This document shows positions 1 through 11,300 of a stretch of 64,000 nucleotides of DNA, in pieces. Origin of the DNA: Tachypleus tridentatus (taxonomy: Eukaryota > Arthropoda > Merostomata > Xiphosura > Limulidae); contig NC_134831.1 of assembly GCF_004210375.1 (NCBI RefSeq), forward strand, positions 124,001-188,000, given 5' to 3'. A program made the position numbers and the translations under genes. The first letter of the stretch is position 1, and each line of letters opens with the position of its first letter. Under the pieces are notes generated by a model that saw only the letters and a program-made list of their open reading frames with translations, was not told where the DNA came from and searched no databases.

Positions 1-5
1 TTCAG

Positions 6-296
6 TGGTACCCTGAAGTAAGTCACCACTGTCCAAACACTCCTATTATTCTAGTGGGTACAAAGCTAGACCTACGGGAAGATAAGGAGACCATTGATAA
101 GCTAAAAGATCGTAAACTGGCACCAATCACCTACCCTCAAGGTCTGGCCATGGCAAAAGAAATTGGAGCAGTGAAATATCTTGAATGTTCAGCTCTTACA
201 CAGAAAGGACTGAAAAATGTGTTTGACGAGGCCATCCGAGCTGTACTATGTCCACAACCCAAGCCAAAGAAAAAAAAGCCATGCTCAATTCTGTAA
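6..296 (+). CDS. Rac1: Rac1-type Rho GTPase, last coding exon (C-terminal 96 residues)
   Basis: Rac is a membrane-anchored GTP switch that drives actin assembly at the cell edge. The window opens on a splice acceptor (ttcag at 1-5), and the exon reads in frame from WYPEV to a TAA at 294-296. Visible motifs are the guanine-specificity motif TKLDL, the Rac-typical [17 protein letters not shown], the second base-binding motif ECSAL, and the C-terminal helix [12 protein letters not shown]. The tail has a lysine-rich patch (KPKKKKP) and a CSIL CAAX box; terminal Leu predicts geranylgeranylation. The switch regions and P-loop lie in earlier exons left of the window. The Rac signature is far closer to Rac than to Cdc42 or Rho. 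The 5' boundary matches the AK|WYPEV intron position I recall from animal Rac genes. Confidence 0.95.
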   Translation, partial: WYPEVSHHCPNTPIILVGTKLDLREDKETIDKLKDRKLAPITYPQGLAMAKEIGAVKYLECSALTQKGLKNVFDEAIRAVLCPQPKPKKKKPCSIL

Positions 297-3200
297 TGAT
301 AAGAAAGAAAAAACGTGTTTTTGGCTGTTTAGTTTTTATCGCTGTTCCTTTATGTCAGCCAAGTTGCATGGGTTACTCCACAACTTTCCTTTTTGTGATA
401 TTTTTACTAACAACATTCTTTCACATTTGGATCATAAATTGCATCTTTCAACCATAGTTTTGATAAAATATACAGTTCTTGCTTTTGGTTTTTTCTTTCT
501 TTTCCTTTTCTTTAATATCAACTATCAGTGTGACTACACAGTTAATGCAAGAACTGTAACCAACTTTAGGGCTTTCATTAACTCATGATTAGATTTTAAG
601 ACTTCTTTCAAGACATAGCTTGAATATGGTGCCTGAGGTGTTACACTTTTGAAAAGGTGTCTTTTTGAAAACTTAAATCTGTTGCTTTTATTATAGTGAA
701 AGTCTATTGTGTTTCTTCCAATAAATATTGTGCTACACTAGACATTAGCATGAGGTGAAGTTGCACTGTACTATAAAAAATATCAATTTTTTAAAAGTTT
801 TTTTCCTATTTCATAGCAGTCAACTTTGAACTGCTAAGAATAGTATTGTAACAGTGCCTTGCTTGCCTTTGTTGTATAAGTACTTGTCTTATTAATGCTA
901 GAATGTTTCATCTTTCCTTGAAGGTTAAAAGTGAATTTAAAAACTGTATAAAATAATTATAATTTTATATAAAAATGTATAAAATGACATTTTTAAAAAC
1001 ATGAAAAATTAATTGGACACAATTTATTTGAGAAAGAAACATTACTGTGTTATGTAAGAAAGTATAGAAAAGAAAACTATGTCCAAAGTTGTCATTTTGC
1101 AAGAATTTATGTAAAACTGTCCACTGATGATTTAAGAAAGTAGAATAACAAAAAAATTGATAGAATTAAGAGAATAAGTGTATAAGAAAATTCATGGAGA
1201 TACTAAAAACAGTTTCTTAACTTACATGTTCTGTAACCTTGACTGCTACTTGAAGTTTGAACTGTAAGTAGTAATAATATTAACAAGTGGATTTGAAGTT
1301 TGGGAGAAAATGTAAAAAGAAATTCATGATGGAAAGTAAGGTTATATAATATACAAAAATTGGCCAAGCCAGTTATTAGATTTTTGAGATAAGCAGGTTT
1401 TATATTACCATGTATGCTTAAAGATAGGAAAGTGCTTAATTTATTTTTATTTTACTATAATTCATTTGCTGTGATTATATATGTATTTGTCATTATTATG
1501 AAATGCAACAACACAATTGTTTTGGTAAACTAGTTAAATAATTAAATGACTCAAGTAATTAGAGAAAAGAAATGACCCAGTTTATGTAGCTAAAATCTTG
1601 TAATGTATTACAGATGTAGCATCATGTTGATTATGGATTTAAAACAAGTAAGCAATTTATCAAAGAAATAGTATTTAAATACAGAATACTTTGTAAAATA
1701 ATCTAATACAAAGTTTTAATTCACAATTACAGAACAATACCAAATTTATAAAGGTATACTAGTTTTAACATTTTTATATTTACTCTTAAGTCCAATGCTT
1801 GTTTGCAAGAGAAATGCATTTGTTATGTTTATCCAACACATTTGTTAGACTGAAGATAATGGTGTCAAAATTCAGATACATTTGGTATTATTCTGTTATT
1901 GTGAATTTAAACTTTATTTAAGCAAGAAAAAGTTTTCTTTATTAAAATTCAGTAATTACTTTTGTATCCATACTGTATTTAAATAATCAGATAATAAACT
2001 AGTTTCACATGGTACTGTGACAGATATTCATCATGATCTGTAGTTACTAATCACAAAAGCATGACTGTGGAGTTTACTGCTGAGCTCTGTTAAACAAATA
2101 AATAGCAAAGCAGCATGGCAAAGTGTAAGACTTTGGCAAGTCCTGTCATGATATTAATACTGCTGTTCTGATTGTACTTATAAGCAGTAATTGTAGAGAG
2201 TGAATGATAATTATGTATGTTTCCAGCCTGCTTACAGTTCATTTAGTCTTAAACCATTTAACTGCTGCAACTACACTAGCAGAGATTATTGAGGTAAGTT
2301 GTACAGTTGATCTCTGCAGATGTGGTTTATACATGCATTAAATATGTTCACTGTTTACTTGTGTTCTCTCAGAATATAGATGTTGAACTGTTCATAAGTC
2401 TCAAACATTATTTTGAACCACTCCCACACTATTTGGGGCCTATTCATACAGGAATATCAATTATGCTATATGTTAATGTTTTCTAGAAGGCAGGTTTTAT
2501 AGCTATTTTTAATGAACTATGGGATTTGTGTTTTTTGTATCACTCATATTAACCTGGAGTTGAACCCATTGATTAGTAAGAGTGTAGATAAGTTGTTTTT
2601 TTTTTTAATGTCAAATAGGTAGAAAATGAATGCATGTTGGACATATTTTGACAGTTTGAAATGAATATAAGTGGATGCATATATTATTGTAATCCTTATA
2701 TTTACAAAAAACAAGCATTCTTTGTAGCTAAAATAAAGGCAGTTGCAATATTCAACTCAGAAATGTTGAATATGGGAGAACAAAAGAATATTTCAGTCAA
2801 ATATTTAATCTGGGGTAAGCTGCAGTTATTATTTCTGTATCGTCAGTTTCACCTCATACACACTATACTTAAATTGCATAATATCATATTTTGTTACTTG
2901 TTAATTCATGGTTTATAGTGTTAACATATATTTTATTGTTATATATTCCTTACTGAAATGATATTTTTGGTGTGTAGGCATTTTCATTGTTTGCCAGGCT
3001 AGCTCTTAGTTCAACTAAATATTTATTTTGTGGTCAGTTAAAGAATATCTGCATACTTGTACTTTGTCAAGATTTAGTTCAGGTCTTCTATTAATAGAGA
3101 TTAAATATGAAAGTTTTGTTAGTTAAATTCTATTAAACTAACATAACAGCAGCTTTCGATCCAAAGCTATGTTTTAAGTGATACATCTTGGAACTAAAGA

Positions 3201-6200
3201 GTATTTTCGAAGATATCAGAAATAATTTCTAAGATTTTTTGGTATTGTGCTTTTCATTAATTTTAAATATAAGGGCCAAACTGGAAACAGGCATTGAAAA
3301 TATTATCTTTTCAAAATAATGAATTTTTTCATGAAACCATAATTTGATATTTTAGTTGACTGTTGCTAGCCAGCATATTCATTATTGTAACAGTGTAGTA
3401 ATTGTTAGTCTTTATATGGGTATTTTGTTTTTAGCTTTGGTATAAAATTTGGTGATTATCCATTTTAATATTTGCTCTACATATAAAAGATTTTATAAAT
3501 AAAGTGAAGTAAATATTCTAAACTTTTGTCATTATCTAATGGTTGCTCTCATTTTCCAGGTAGGAAGAAACCAACCAAAAACATTGCAAGTAAATAACTT
3601 TACGTCATTTTTCAAAATTGTTATTAAATATAAAAGTAAAAATGTTACTTGTAGCTGCTTGTAAGTGTAATATTTTACTTATTTAAAGCTTTAGGTGACA
3701 AACACAACCCTTTTACTATCACATAATTGTACAGAGATAAAATGGTGTAAAAATGTATACTGAAAGTGTGAAACGAAAGTTCATTGATATAGCCAGATAA
3801 AATTTACTTGTATGTAAGATGTGAAATTGCATTTTGTTTGGTTATATACTTTAAACAAATATGAGAAGTTTAAAAATAAAAACTGGGATATAACTATGCA
3901 CACCATAAAAAATATAAGGAACAAAAGCTGTTAGTAATGAAGGTACCCAACTGAGGACCTAATGCAGAGTGGTCATAGAAGTTTTATTTATTTTGTCTCC
4001 TACTCACATTTAGATTGTTTTTTATTAATTGTATTTATTATTATAGAATTTTAGTAATTCTTTTGAATATATCTGGATATAATCAGAAATTATATATTAC
4101 TAATAAAAAATATGAAAAGCAAGTTCTTAGATAATGCATCTAGCAAAATAATTTATGAATGCACTGAAAATGAAAGTCTGACCTAGCTAAATATTATACT
4201 TGCAGCCTCAATGTGTAAAAACGAAAAGCTAGGTATAGCAGACAGTAGATGTAAATTTTCTAGGGGGTGGTAGAAAGAAACTTGCATAGCCAGACAATGG
4301 ACATGTTTAAGTTGTGAAAAGTCAGTGAAATAAAGTGTGAAAAACGTATGAGAATCCATCACATCACAGATAGTTTTATTTCAATCACAAACGTTACATG
4401 TGTGTTTCTAATTCCAGCACTGATATATAATACACATTTTTATCCATTCAGCAGTACACACCAGAAGGAAAAATAAATTAGCTTTATTATTTGTCTGCAA
4501 ATAGAAATATATATATGTAATTTGGTTACACAGAAATTATAAATGCTCATAATATTCTCAAATATGCATGATCATCCACAGCTCCAGCTTAACTTTTTGA
4601 ATCTCAAACTAATGTTATCAAGTAGTCAGTAGCTTCAATAATCATCATGAGACATATTGACTACATTTAGTATCATTATGATAAAGTTAACAATCATATG
4701 AAGTTATCCATTACACGTAGCTAGGCATAAAAGAATCTAAGAAACAAGATAAAATATTAGGGATTTAAAACTTGCATATAGCAATCTTAGAAAAGTAAAA
4801 CAAAGCTAGAGGTACTATAGACATTATTTACTCAAGGTATAATTCCCTATTTTGACTCTATACTTTGTTTATATTTTTATGATCTGCATTTTCAGGTTTT
4901 TAAATTCCCAATTTTTTTTTTATATTTTGAAAATAATAAGACAGTAAATTATTGATGAATTTTTTATCTTTAAGAGTTCTAAGGATTAATTTCAGTTTAT
5001 ATAATTTATACAATGGAACAGAAGCTAAACTACAATGTTATCCTTTCTTAGCAATGTGCAAGTTGTTCCTGTGATAGATTTTTGAATTTTAGATTGGGTA
5101 ACCCATGTTTGAATTTGTGAAATAACAGACTTTCTTGTACTTTAAGCTGCAGGTGCATTCCATTAGTACGGCTGGTAGAATGCTGCTTAACTAGCTTCCT
5201 TTCCTTTGGTTGGTCAGTTGCTTGAAGGTAAGACATGGTTGACAGCTTTAGCAGCTTTGTCATAAATAGAAAAGTAAAAAATTGTTATTAATTTACACTG
5301 CAACAACTAGAAAAATACACAACTATTAGTAATTTACACCATGAAAAACTGTAAACTAGAATGTGTAGTTTAAAAATACCAGGTCCATACATTTTTTTCA
5401 CCTCTGTATGGAGGATATCTAAGGAAATATTAAAGTATTGTGTTCATGAGGCCACAGGTACTTTTTTTGCTTAAAGAACTTAAGTTTATAGGAAGCAGTT
5501 ATCAAGTATATTTTGAATAACAGTATATGGCTTTCTTAACAAAGGGAAAATTGTAAAACAGTTAACATATGGTTCAAAATAAACATTATTTCAATTGTTA
5601 AAATTTACAAGCAAATTCTGAATCCAATCAAAGCCTAAGTAGCACTGGGATTTAAATACACCATTGTCCCCTGAAATATGCACTGTTCTTATTCAGGTTA
5701 TTTGCCCTTGATTTTACATAGTTGCAAGTAATCAAATATTAACTGTACAAAAGCATGCTTTGTCTTATGTGGCGTAATTGTTCAATTAAAGTTATTTTAC
5801 TGAGGATTAATGTTGAACAGAAATCTTCATACTAATAGAATGAGATACTAACTGGACATAATTTGTTATTAATAAATTGATTAAAAAAATCATAAATACA
5901 AAAACCATCACGTTATTTCAGAGGAAGTATTATTATTGATAATATATCATTTAATTTTAATTTAATTTAATTGTTAAATATTTCGGTGAATGCTACAAAC
6001 ATTTGTTGACATTTTTATTTCACAAACATTAGGTTTGGATATCGTAACCATTGGTATTACTATGACTTGAAGTATTAGGGTTTAAAACTCATGAAATATA
6101 AAAAGCAATTTCGATCACAAGGGTTAATAGCTTTCTATCGAATCTACTGGATAGCCATTAAAATAGTTTTGTGCAATATTTCTAGGAAAAACTGAAGCCT

Positions 6201-7044
6201 AAAATTACTTAAAAGTTAAAATATATATACAGATTTTAAAGATTAATTTTACATTCTGCTACTTTTGTTTCACATCTTGTCACAGAAAAAAGTATAATTC
6301 GGTACCTCGTTTGTGACATGATACAAAATATTAAAATAGTTAAATGTTACGTCATTACAAGAATACTACGTGCAATCACAGTACAAATTATCTCGAAAAT
6401 TTGTTCGCGAACCATTGTATTTGACAAAATTTCAAAAGTGGAACATCGTAACATTAAATTGTTTTGAAAATGAATGTTTTCTTTCTAAAAATTTAGGACT
6501 GTTTAACAGGCTACTAAATGTTTATACGTAAGTCTATTTTTTGTCTTAATGTTTAATAAAAGCGTATACAAAACGTTGTAGGCTTACGCCAATTTTACAC
6601 CAGAAAGTTGCAGTCTTAGGTCGACCACAATATGCTTCATATTTATTAGAAAGACGGGATTGTTTTTATTCCAGAGCAACCGGTTTAGAATAAACGATAC
6701 ACTTACTGCACAACTTACATTAATACAGTTAATTGCAGACAAGCGTAAACCTTTGGTTTAGCATTCACGGTCTGATAATCAGAATAATGGTAACAGTTTT
6801 CCGAGCTGGTATTTAATTTTAAGTTAATGTTAAATTTTGTTATGTAACTTTCGTATTGTAGCCTAATTTAGAGTGAACAAGTTTAACAGTGAACACATTG
6901 TGACTTGTTGAGAGTGTTAATGGAACTTTAAAAAAATACAGGTAAAAATGCCCTGTTGTAGTTCAGCTTAGAAAAACATTAACTTACCATAAGTGCATTA
7001 ACGTGGCTGAATGGTTGCATTCACTGGTCAGAGAATACGCGAAT
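297..7044 (+). other. Rac1 3' UTR and AT-rich noncoding DNA
   Basis: Directly after the Rac stop comes AT-rich sequence without long open frames. A first possible polyadenylation signal AATAAA lies at 720-725, and further A/T-rich candidates follow, so the 3' UTR end cannot be fixed. An open frame of 71 codons at 5048-5263 (minus) has no family likeness and I do not call it a gene. I see no recognisable repeat or RNA gene in the rest. Confidence 0.5.
720..725 (+). promoter_or_regulatory. possible Rac1 polyadenylation signal
   Basis: AATAAA hexamer about 425 bases after the Rac stop codon. It is the first canonical hexamer downstream. Use is inferred; transcripts may run further because the region beyond has more A/T-rich candidates. 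Confidence 0.4.
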
Positions 7045-7056
7045 GTCATGTAACCT

Positions 7057-7322
7057 GTTTTGGAATTTCGCACAAAGCTACTCGAGGGCTATCTGTGCTA
7101 GCCGTCCCTAATTTAGCAGTGCAAGACTAGAGGGAAGGCAGCTAGTCATCACCACCCACCGCCAACTCTTGGGCTACTCTTTTACCAACGAATAGTGGGA
7201 TTGACCGTCACATCATACACCCCCACGGCTGGGAGGGCGAGCATGTTTAGCGCGACGCGGGCGCGAACCCGCGACCGTCGGATTACGAGTCGCACGTCTT
7301 ACGCGCTTGGCCATGCCAGGCC
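7057..7322 (-). mobile_element. tRNA-headed SINE (family 1), copy with 12-bp target-site duplication
   Basis: The minus strand starts with a tRNA-like head (GGCCATGCC-type A box region, then a B-box-like GGGTTCG), has a conserved body including GTTGGCGGTGGGTGGTGATG, and ends in the CTTTGTGCGAAATTCC tail. The sequence gtcatgtaacct stands on both sides (7045-7056 and 7323-7334), a perfect 12-bp duplication typical of LINE-type target-primed insertion. SINEs have no protein; the head supplies a pol III promoter and the tail is expected to be read by a partner LINE. Confidence 0.93.
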
Positions 7323-7559
7323 GTCATGTAACCTAAACTTGCCAAATATAAGGTTAAATAGACTTCTTGTTGGAAGGTGTACAATATAACAGTTGTGTTT
7401 ATTAGTTAGAATTTCGAAAATTTACAATAATATATACAAATTGTAGCAGGGGTGGTTGTAAAAGAGAAGCTTAGTGTAACTAAAGATACCCCGAAATCTG
7501 ACTTATGTCCTCATCTAATCTTCTTACAAAAAGTGGATACAGTTAAAGCTACTTCACTT

Positions 7560-7828
7560 GGTTCGGTTTGTTTTGATTTTCGCGCAAAGCTACACGAGGG
7601 CTATCTGCGCTAGTCGTCCCTAATTTAGCAATGTAACACTAGAGGGAAGGCAGCTTGTCATCACCACCCACCGCCAACTCTCAGGCTACCCTTTTACTAA
7701 CGAATAGTGGGATTGACTGTCGTAGTATAACGCCTCCACGGCTAAAAGGGCGAGCATGTTTGGTGCGACGGGGATTCGAACCCACGAATTACGAGTCGAG
7801 TGCCTTAACCCCCTGGTCATGCCGGGCC
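7560..7828 (-). mobile_element. tRNA-headed SINE (family 1), second copy
   Basis: Same layout as the copy about 0.5 kb to the left: tail (tttcgcgcaaagc) on the left, body in the middle, tRNA-like head with GGATTCGAACCC-type B box (reverse) at the right. The flanking gctacttcactt (7548-7559) and gctacttctctt (7829-7840) are an 11/12 target-site duplication. The two copies are separate insertions because their flanks differ. Confidence 0.9.
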
Positions 7829-7840
7829 GCTACTTCTCTT

Positions 7841-8239
7841 AAGAAGATACATTGTAACACCTATCCCTCGTATCTTAGGTGTATTGTTACCCACTCTCGC
7901 CATCAACCCAAAAAACAGTGTGTTTGTGTCAGTTTTTGTTTCATAGTTGTTATCACATCGAACTGAAGGAGAAAAACGGAAACACAGCGTTTTATAATTG
8001 GTTTTCATAATTAGATGTATTTTAGATAACTTACATTTTGTATTTTAATATTAAAACAACTGAAATTACTCAACGTTACTGTCATGAATATAATTTCATC
8101 TGAGTAAGTTCAATCCAGTAAGGAATACATACTTGGGTATGTAAGGCGAGAGATACGTCATTTGTTTAATAGACGTACTCTTGATACTACGTGTTCAACG
8201 CAAAATTTTTGCTGTTTTCCGAAGGTTTGAAAATATACT
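7841..8239 (+). promoter_or_regulatory. upstream region of the actin gene (promoter not resolved)
   Basis: About 400 bases between a SINE and the actin start codon must contain the 5' UTR and proximal promoter, or else an upstream noncoding exon begins elsewhere. I see no convincing TATA box at a normal distance and no clear CArG box (the serum-response element common in muscle actin promoters). The base context of the ATG (tactATGt) is weak. Confidence 0.3.
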
Positions 8240-8365
8240 ATGTTTGAAAGCACCTTTCCTGCGGTAGTAATTGACATTGGCTCCGGTACCTGTAAAGCCG
8301 GATTTGCAGGAGATGATATTCCTCGAGCAATCTTCCCTTGTGTAGTAGGCCGGCCTCGTTATCTG
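8240..8365 (+). CDS. actin exon 1 (residues 1-42)
   Basis: Starts at the only ATG in frame before the ATP-binding [13 protein letters not shown] segment. The donor is CTG|gtacgt after residue 42, at the edge of the DNase-binding loop. This is close to the intron position near codon 41 found in many animal actins. Confidence 0.92.
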
Positions 8366-11300
8366 GTACGTCATAATTTGTTTTGTTATAAACTGTTAAA
8401 CTGGCGATACTTTTAATACTGATCGTTTGTTGGTGCTGTAATACACTGTTAAACTGTCTATAATGTGTTTTGTCTGTTGGTATTGTATAAACTAATAAAT
8501 TTGTTTCTATTATAAATGAGTGTCTTTTTTTTTACTTAACATCTACGTCGAATGAAAGAAGTGCAGTTTTATGTGTGTATGTTTTATGCGAAAATTAAAA
8601 AATAAGTAATATATCAATGTAATAAAACAAATTGAAAAGTTATGTGCACTCTCTCAAATGTTAGACACTAACGAAAGGTATTAACAGCTTGAACACAGTC
8701 CAAAAATTTGTCAAGTTTGAAAATGGAAGCGGCCTAGATTTGAAGAAAAGATATTTTCAGTGATAATAGATGGTGCACAAGCAACGTTGGCTTTGTTTAG
8801 CTATTAGAAGTTGGAATACGTGCACTTTCATTTCACGTTTATTGATGTACATTGAAATTCGCTGGTTAAGTAAGCAGAAGGAAAGTTTTGAATAGAATTT
8901 TGGCCTGCATCGGTGCTTTAGAAATTTTTAAAATTTTTAAACTTTACGAGGAATGGCAAAGTTTTTGTTTCAAAATTGCTTTATTTCGTGATAACATATA
9001 TGAAAGGGCATTCAAATATTTTGGGCATCTCTTCTGTCCAAGTTTTCTTCGCTTAAGAAAATAACCTTCGCGCTTTTCTTTTAACATTTGGACTGAATTA
9101 TACATGTAAACAGGTATTTTCACAAATTCATTATAAATGAATCTAGGAACAGAATCATTGCAGAAAACTCAACTTCCCGTGTTTTACTAAAAACAACCAA
9201 CTATTCCCTGAATATTTCGAAGCTTTCAAAGGAAATGAAGTAATAACATAAAAACTACTGATTTAGTCTTGCTTTTACATTGATATTTTATTTTGTTAAT
9301 TTTTTTTCAAGTTTATTTAACTTTAGTCGATGTACTTGTACAAAAAAATTTTAAAGCTTGAAAGAAAATATAACAATAAATAATAGTAGTGAAAAAAATT
9401 GCTGATACATTACTTGATTATACAAATGATATGACACAAGTGACCCACTATAAAAAAGTTTGCCGACCATTTTAAATGTATTTTATCTGTTGGTCGTGCA
9501 ATAAACAACTGAAGTGTCCATACTTTAATTTACAATTTTTCCTTTTTATCTTCCTACAAGTTGTTCTGAGGTTATTCAGGTAATTGAAGATAAATGTTGA
9601 ATATTTTCGAAAAAAGAAAAGTATATATTTATGATATATATCTTTAGAGTAATTTACGAAGACGTAAAATTTCTTTTATCCAAAGATTCTGTTTGACATC
9701 AAACTTGTAATTATTAACTAGTTTATATACGGGTTATTTTTCTTTAGGCTGTAATGTTAGGGATGTGTCATAAAGATACATATATTGGAGACGAGGCTCA
9801 ACATAAACGCGGCGTTTTGACTTTGAAGTACCCTGTCGAGCATGGCATTGTTACTAGCTGGGATGACATGGAAAAAGTGTGGCACCAGACATTCTACAGA
9901 GAACTTCAAGTGTCACCAGAAGAATATCCTGTGCTGCTCACTGAAGCTCCTCTTAATCCTAAGACTAACAGAGAAATAATGATTCAGGTACTTTTTGTTA
10001 AAGTACCCGTCCCAAGTGACAGAAGAGTTTAAGTTGATCTATCGGTTTAAGTTATTTTCTGAACTTTAAAATGGTTGACTGTGTTGCACTAGTGGTTTCA
10101 CTCAGAGTTCTGAGCTACTTCTACCTCCTCACCGTGAACATTTTAGTCATGTTAAGAAGCATTCAACATACAGTAAATCTACACTTTTATCCTTTCTGAA
10201 GTTACGTAACATGATAGTGTAATTAATTACTAACAACTCAGTGTAGAATATATTTATCGTGAAAAACGTTTGTTATCAATATTATTTATACTTCTTCACC
10301 TGTCATTTCAAAAATTGTGAATGTTGAGATTTGTCTGGGTGCACAGCTTTTCAAAGAGTAGACAGATGTACCATCTAACAGACACCAGGGTTTGTAATAT
10401 ACTTTAGATCAAGGTAACGGGTATAAACTTAGGCACACATCCACCCACAGACACTGAACATGTGCATGCCTTTATAGAAGCATGTTTGACTTCCAAATAA
10501 TGTAATTTTATTTTGTGGTATTTAGATTGTCATTACTGGTCACACAGTAGCTTTAAGAAGCAATAAAGTATACAATTATATATATATATATTGTGTGTAT
10601 CAATGTTACTTGAATATTTCAGATGATGTTTGAACATTTTAATGTCCCAGCTATCTACGTGGCTATACAGGCTGTACTCGCGCTGTATTCTTCTGGTCGC
10701 ACTTCTGGAATTATTTTAGATAGCGGAGATGGCGTATCTCACACAGTTCCTGTTTACGAAGGCTATGCAATGCCACATGCCGTAATTCGTTTGGATTTGG
10801 GCGGACGAGATCTAACAGATTATTTAATAAAGATCCTGACAGAGCGTGGCTACAATTTTGAAACCTCTGGTATGATTTTGTGCTTACACTTTCTTTACAA
10901 GGAATCAGTTAATTTAGTCTAATTAGACCTACAGTTAGATTTATAGTACAATATTTTTTAAAATCATCTAGAGACACGAAAATTTTCATGTTCCAAATAT
11001 TTTATATTTTAATTCTATCATTACATATATATTTTTTTAATAATGGTTTTTATCCGGGGTCACAATTCTTCTGGTCTCAAAAATTGTAGGTGTTTATTAT
11101 ATTATTGAATAAAAGTATAAAAAGTATTCAATAATATATTAGTTTGCAAATGTCGTAAAACGAAAACATAAAAACAAGAGAGAAAAATTACTAATGCATA
11201 ACTTGTACTTCAGAAAAGTTAGGCACAGGCTTATATGTAATTTTATCTTTCGTATTTTGGTTGAGGGTAAAAATGTATTTTTGAATTAATACTCTTCTCA

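Noticed and set aside
217..588. Open frame of 123 codons overlapping the Rac C-terminus
   Set aside because: It is a shifted frame over the Rac exon and 3' UTR with an unlikely, Phe-rich product.
5048..5263. 71-codon minus-strand open frame as a gene or terminal exon
   Set aside because: No family likeness, no convincing splice acceptor before it, and an overlapping frame looks as plausible; likely chance.
7195..7389. Arg-rich plus-strand open frames over the SINEs (also 7655-7966)
   Set aside because: They are read through the reversed tRNA-like heads and do not represent proteins.
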